DNA of 17,471 bases from CAYOHP01 sp964403795 [NCBI: uncultured bacterium] (GTDB lineage: Bacteria; Muiribacteriota; UBA6191; CAZXTJ01): assembly GCA_964403795.1 (NCBI GenBank), contig CAYOHP010000136.1, forward strand, positions 1-17,471, written 5' to 3'. Numbering within the stretch: position 1 is the first letter of the stretch; each line of letters opens with the position of its first letter. Shown here piece by piece: positions 14,056-17,471 of this stretch. The translations under genes and the position numbers were made by a program. The notes beneath the pieces are model-generated. The model was not told the DNA's origin. It saw only the letters and a list, made by a program, of their open reading frames with translations, and searched no databases.

Positions 14056-16005
14056 ATGTCGGACATGGAGGACTTCCTCGCCAAGTTGGTACACCCCGGC
14101 GAGGTGAAGCGGCTCTCGATCTACCAGCTCGAGGAGCTGGCGTCGGTGATCCGGGCCAAGCTGGTCTCGACCCTGGCGAAGACCGGTGGGCACCTCGCCC
14201 CCAACCTGGGCGTGGTCGAGCTGACCCTGGCGCTGGCCGCCCGCCTCGACCTCCCCCACGACGACCTGGTCTGGGACGTCTCCCACCAGAGCTACGTCTA
14301 CAAGATGCTGACGGGCCGCTACGGACGCTTCGACACCCTGCGCCAGTACGAGGGGATCTCGGGCTTCTCCAAGCGGGCCGAGTCGCCCTACGACAAGTTC
14401 GGGGCCGGCCACGCCAACACCGCGGTCTCGGCGGCGCTGGGCATGGCCCAGGCCCGGGACATCACCGGCGGGGAGCAGCGGGTGGTGGCGATCGCCGGGG
14501 ACGGGGCGCTCACCGGTGGGCTCTGCCAGGAGGGACTCCAGAACGCCGGCACCCTGAAGAGCCAGTTCCTGGTGATCCTGAACGACAACCAGATGAGCAT
14601 CAGCCCCAACGTCGGGGCCTACCGGAACTACCTCGACCGGATCCGCTCCGAGCCCTTCTACCGGACCAGCAAGGAGTACGCGTCCTCGGTCCTCATGAGC
14701 ATCCCCAAGGTGGGGCGGCTGCTCCACAAGGTGCTCGACGACGCCAAGGACACTCTGCGCTACCTGATGGTCCCGGGCGCCATCTTCCAGGAACTCGGCT
14801 TCACCTACCTCGGGCCGATCGACGGGCACGACTTCGAGAGCCTGCTCGAAGGCCTCGACATGGCGCTCGGCGTCAGCGACGGCCCGGTGGTCCTGCACGT
14901 GAAGACGGTGAAGGGCAAGGGCTACCAGCCCGCCGAGGGTTCGGTGCCTTCCCACCACGGGCTAGGTCCCTACGACCCGGCCGACGGCAAGCCCGTGAAG
15001 TCGGCCGGGCCGCCTTCCTGGCCCACCGTCTTCTGCGAGCAGATGATCCGGCGGGCGGTGGAGGACGACGCGGTGGTGGCGATCACCCCCGCGATGCCGC
15101 TGGGCAGCGGGCTGGTCAAGTTCCAGGAGCGGTTCCCCGAGCGCTTCTTCGACGTGGGGATCGCCGAGCAGCACGCCGTCTGCGTGGCCGCCGGGATGGC
15201 CACCCGGGGCCTGAAGCCGGTGGTGGCGATCTACTCGACCTTCCTGCAGCGGGCCTACGACCAGCTGATCCACGACGTCTGCATCCAGGACCTGCCGGTG
15301 GTCTTCGCCATCGACCGGGCCGGGATCGTGGGCGACGACGGACCGACCCACCAGGGCGTCTTCGACTACGCCTACCTGCGGGCGGTCCCGAACCTGGTGG
15401 TGGCCGCCCCCCGGGACGAGAACATGCTCCAGCACCTGCTCTACACGGGCCTCTCGCACGGCAGGCCCTTCACCCTGCGCTACCCCCGGGGCAGCGCCGC
15501 CGGGGTGGCGCTCGATCCCCAGCCCCAGGTGCTCCCGATCGGCAAGGCCCAGGCGCTCCGGGAAGGCGACCAGGTGGTGATCGCGGCCATCGGGTCCACG
15601 GTCTACCCGGCCCTGGAGGCCGCCCGGGTGCTCGAGAGCCGGATGGACCTCTCGGTCGGAGTCCTCGATCTGGTCTTCGCCAAGCCCATCGACGTGGCGG
15701 CGGTGGCCGATCGCCTGGGTCCCGAGACCCTGCTGGTCACGGTCGAGGAAGGCTGTCTGGCCGGGGGCGTGGGGTCGGCGGTGGTCGAGGGCCTGCTCGA
15801 CCAGGGCCATCGGCTCCCGCCCCTGCTCCGGCTCGGGGTTCCCGACGAATTCGTGGAGGCCGGTACCCAGGAGATCTTCAGGACCCGTTACGGACTTTCT
15901 GCCGAGGCCATGGTGGAACGGATCCTGGACAAGCTGGAGGATCTCGGGCTTCTCTCCACCGTGAGCGCGCTGGTCCCCGGACCCGCCCGCGCTCCGGGCA
16001 AGTGA
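14056..16005 (+). CDS. dxs: 1-deoxy-D-xylulose-5-phosphate synthase
   Basis: A 649-residue, full-length DXS. It joins pyruvate and glyceraldehyde 3-phosphate with loss of CO2, the first step of the MEP pathway. The thiamine diphosphate site is intact: GDGALTGG (148-155) through NDNQMSIS (176-183). The early GGHLAPNLG, the central DVGIAEQHAV with its catalytic Glu, STFLQRAYDQ, DRAGIVGDDGPTHQG and RYPRG are all present. Two differences from the common sequence stand out. HQAYPHK reads HQSYVYK (77-83), losing the second His, and GHSSTS or GHASTS reads GHANTA (108-113). These may be lineage traits rather than defects. The ATG is supported by GAAGGAG. It follows ispF by 5 bases and precedes the GrpE-like gene by 13, so the genes form one operon. 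The product also feeds thiamine and pyridoxal synthesis. Confidence 0.96.
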   Translation: MSDMEDFLAKLVHPGEVKRLSIYQLEELASVIRAKLVSTLAKTGGHLAPNLGVVELTLALAARLDLPHDDLVWDVSHQSYVYKMLTGRYGRFDTLRQYEGISGFSKRAESPYDKFGAGHANTAVSAALGMAQARDITGGEQRVVAIAGDGALTGGLCQEGLQNAGTLKSQFLVILNDNQMSISPNVGAYRNYLDRIRSEPFYRTSKEYASSVLMSIPKVGRLLHKVLDDAKDTLRYLMVPGAIFQELGFTYLGPIDGHDFESLLEGLDMALGVSDGPVVLHVKTVKGKGYQPAEGSVPSHHGLGPYDPADGKPVKSAGPPSWPTVFCEQMIRRAVEDDAVVAITPAMPLGSGLVKFQERFPERFFDVGIAEQHAVCVAAGMATRGLKPVVAIYSTFLQRAYDQLIHDVCIQDLPVVFAIDRAGIVGDDGPTHQGVFDYAYLRAVPNLVVAAPRDENMLQHLLYTGLSHGRPFTLRYPRGSAAGVALDPQPQVLPIGKAQALREGDQVVIAAIGSTVYPALEAARVLESRMDLSVGVLDLVFAKPIDVAAVADRLGPETLLVTVEEGCLAGGVGSAVVEGLLDQGHRLPPLLRLGVPDEFVEAGTQEIFRTRYGLSAEAMVERILDKLEDLGLLSTVSALVPGPARAPGK

Positions 16006-16018
16006 GCGAGAGGACCCC

Positions 16019-17377
16019 GTGAGCGAACTCGAGAAGGCCAGCGCCACCGGTAACCAGTCCGACTATGTTCGCAGGCTCCACCAGCAGATCGTCCAGAAGG
16101 ACTCGATCATCAAGCTGCTCCAGGTGCAGGTGAAGAACCTGGAGGCCTCGGGTGCCGATGCCGCTGCCCTCGACCGCCTGACCACCGCGCTCGGGGAGGC
16201 GGAGGCCCGGCTCGCCGAGTACGAGGCCCGGGAAGAGGCGGACGCCGGCCTCCATCGCAAGGTGATGGCCCAGGAAGCCGAGCTCGAGAGCTTGCGGCCG
16301 GCCGCCGAGCGGACCCGCCGGGTCGAGGCGGCGCTGGCCTTGAAGGACGCCGAGATCGAACGCCAGCGCGACATGCTGCGGAGGGCCGAGGTCGAGGACG
16401 CCAAGGTCGGCCGCCTCGAGAGCGACAACCAGCGGTTGCGGCGGGAGCTCGACGAGGTCTCCCGGGAGCTCGGACGCCTGCGGGAGGGTTCCGCCCGGGG
16501 CGGCAAGGGAAGCTCGGGAGCGTCGGGGGCCGAGGCCGCCGAGCTGGCTCGCCTGCGGGAGCGGGTCGCCGACCTCGAGGCCAGCCTGGAGGTGGCCCGG
16601 GCCATGGCCGGCTCCGGAGGCGGGGAGGCCGGGGCCTCCGGCCAGGTCCCCGGGATCGACCGGGAGGACCTGAAGCTGCTGCAGGAAGTGATCGAGGCCA
16701 GCCAGGTCCTCGAGGACGTGCCTCGCGAAGGCCGCGACCCGCGAGAGGTCATGGAACAGGTCGGCGAGGCCCTGGCAGCCCTGCGGGCCCAGCTCGGCCT
16801 GGAGCGGATCGCCACCGTGGGCGAGAAGTTCGATCCCGACCGGCATGTGGTCGGCACCCTCCACTACAGCGAGGAGGCGCCCCACGACACGGTGCTGGTC
16901 GAGGAAGCCGCCGGCTACCGGATCGGCACCCGGGTCGTGAAGCCCGCCGAGGTCACGGTGGCCAGGAACCCCTGGTTCTGCGAGCGCTGCCAGGTGACCG
17001 CGGTCTCGGGCGCCACCTTCTGCCACCACTGCGGGACCCGCATCTCGAACCGGGCCAAGGATCTCGGGCCGCTCCCCGACGCGGTCCAGGGCGACCGGGT
17101 GCGGACCGCCCTGGAGGCGGCCGCTGCGGCCAGGTCGCGTGGCGACCTCACGGCAGCCCGCGGACCGCTGGAGGCGGCACTGGCCGAGAGCCCCGACGAA
17201 CCCCGCCTGCTCGAGGCCCTGGTCCAGATCGACGAGTCCGAGGGCCGCTTCGCCGACGCCCTCGCCCGCCTGGAGCGGAAGTCCGGGGCCCGCCGGGATC
17301 GACGGGATCTCGAGCGGGTCCGGGAGCGCCTGCGGGCCAAGCAGGACATCCTCGAGCGGCTCCGTACCCTGCGATAG
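16019..17377 (+). CDS. Coiled-coil protein with GrpE-like head, zinc ribbon and TPR-like tail
   Basis: This 452-residue protein is mosaic. Residues 10-200 are a long, charged coiled coil with a Gly/Ser-rich break (157-170) and another near 198-210. Residues 258-316 match the beta head of GrpE: LERIATVGEKFDPDRHVVG, then DTVLVEEAAGYRIGTRVV and KPAEVTVARNP, the closing motif of GrpE. In GrpE this head opens the DnaK nucleotide site. A four-cysteine zinc ribbon follows (C321, C324, C335, C338; CERC...CHHCG). Residues about 361-420 form helical pairs like a TPR, and a basic helix ends the protein. Ordinary GrpE has about 200 residues and neither zinc ribbon nor TPR. It may be a chaperone cofactor or scaffold with a borrowed head; DnaK binding is not shown. 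The GTG at 16019 is preceded by GAGAGGA. It is the last gene of the ispF-dxs operon. It should not be named grpE without further evidence. Confidence 0.75.
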   Translation: MSELEKASATGNQSDYVRRLHQQIVQKDSIIKLLQVQVKNLEASGADAAALDRLTTALGEAEARLAEYEAREEADAGLHRKVMAQEAELESLRPAAERTRRVEAALALKDAEIERQRDMLRRAEVEDAKVGRLESDNQRLRRELDEVSRELGRLREGSARGGKGSSGASGAEAAELARLRERVADLEASLEVARAMAGSGGGEAGASGQVPGIDREDLKLLQEVIEASQVLEDVPREGRDPREVMEQVGEALAALRAQLGLERIATVGEKFDPDRHVVGTLHYSEEAPHDTVLVEEAAGYRIGTRVVKPAEVTVARNPWFCERCQVTAVSGATFCHHCGTRISNRAKDLGPLPDAVQGDRVRTALEAAAAARSRGDLTAARGPLEAALAESPDEPRLLEALVQIDESEGRFADALARLERKSGARRDRRDLERVRERLRAKQDILERLRTLR

Positions 17378-17378
17378 T

Positions 17379-17402
17379 TCGTCTGCAGCTCACCCCAAGG
17401 GG
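17379..17402 (-). repeat. Dispersed intergenic repeat, diverged copy C
   Basis: On the minus strand this begins CCCCTTGGGGTGAGCTGCAG and agrees with copy A at most positions of the first 20 bases. It starts right after the stop codon of the GrpE-like gene, so it may lie in the mRNA 3' end. Confidence 0.4.
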
Positions 17403-17434
17403 TTCGCTCGCGGGCCGGCTACGCCTCGTCGGGT

Positions 17435-17462
17435 AGCCGGGGGCGGTTGCCCGCCCCCGGCT
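17435..17462 (+). terminator. Strong hairpin, probable operon terminator
   Basis: AGCCGGGGGCGG, loop TTGC, then CCGCCCCCGGCT form a perfect 12-bp stem about 57 bases after the GrpE-like gene. Only CCCACAGAA remains before the window ends, with no T-run. An alternative 8-bp stem (17415-17422 with 17433-17440) shares its left arm and cannot form at the same time. Confidence 0.6.
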
Positions 17463-17471
17463 CCCACAGAA

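Noticed and set aside
13878-16022. A 714-residue open frame on the plus strand across dxs
   Set aside because: It is a shifted frame of dxs with low-complexity sequence; the dxs frame holds all catalytic motifs.

Overview
The window is a very G+C-rich (about 70% or more by eye), densely coded stretch of a bacterial chromosome. It carries housekeeping genes (rpsT, ispF, dxs), envelope glycosyltransferases and a lipocalin-linked ABC exporter, so it looks like ordinary chromosome of a diderm, high-GC lineage. Myxococcota-, Acidobacteriota- or candidate-phylum-like organisms are possible, but the sequence alone does not decide the phylum. I see no rRNA, tRNA, CRISPR array, phage gene, transposase or integrase.

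Layout. (1) 3-2548, plus strand: the 3' part of a GT87-like membrane mannosyltransferase, overlapping by ATGA with an AftB-like GT-C membrane glycosyltransferase. (2) 2592-7137, minus strand: a three-gene operon of ABC ATPase, large double-FtsX permease and AttH/CrtC lipocalin-like protein. This recalls the AttEFGH type of exporter and converges on the glycosyltransferase pair. (3) 7138-8346: a mostly non-coding region full of inverted repeats, with one small secreted protein of unknown function. (4) 8347-10841, minus strand: a CYTH domain fused to a D-2-hydroxyacid dehydrogenase, followed 14 bp later by an APH/choline-kinase-like phosphotransferase. (5) 10950-11765, plus strand: a PhzF-family isomerase, transcribed divergently from (4). 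(6) 11943-12230: rpsT with promoter, ribosome binding site and hairpin terminator. (7) 12512-17377, plus strand: a probable operon of a degenerate Fic-like/winged-helix protein, ispF, dxs and a protein with a GrpE-type head between a long coiled coil and a zinc ribbon plus TPR-like tail. A strong hairpin follows.

How the genes work together. dxs and ispF supply the first and a middle step of the MEP isoprenoid pathway. Polyprenyl phosphates made from those isoprenoids are the usual sugar carriers for GT-C enzymes such as the two at the left end, but this link is generic. The ABC/AttH set probably moves or remodels a lipid or lipophilic molecule at the envelope.

The most unusual items are four. 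The first is the CYTH-dehydrogenase fusion. The second is the GrpE-head/coiled-coil/zinc-ribbon/TPR protein. The third is the Fic-like protein whose motif reads HPLYPCGNIR instead of HPFx(D/E)GNGR. The fourth is a recurring TAGnnT promoter box placed 6-8 nt before the ATG of three genes that lack a Shine-Dalgarno sequence, which suggests leaderless transcripts.
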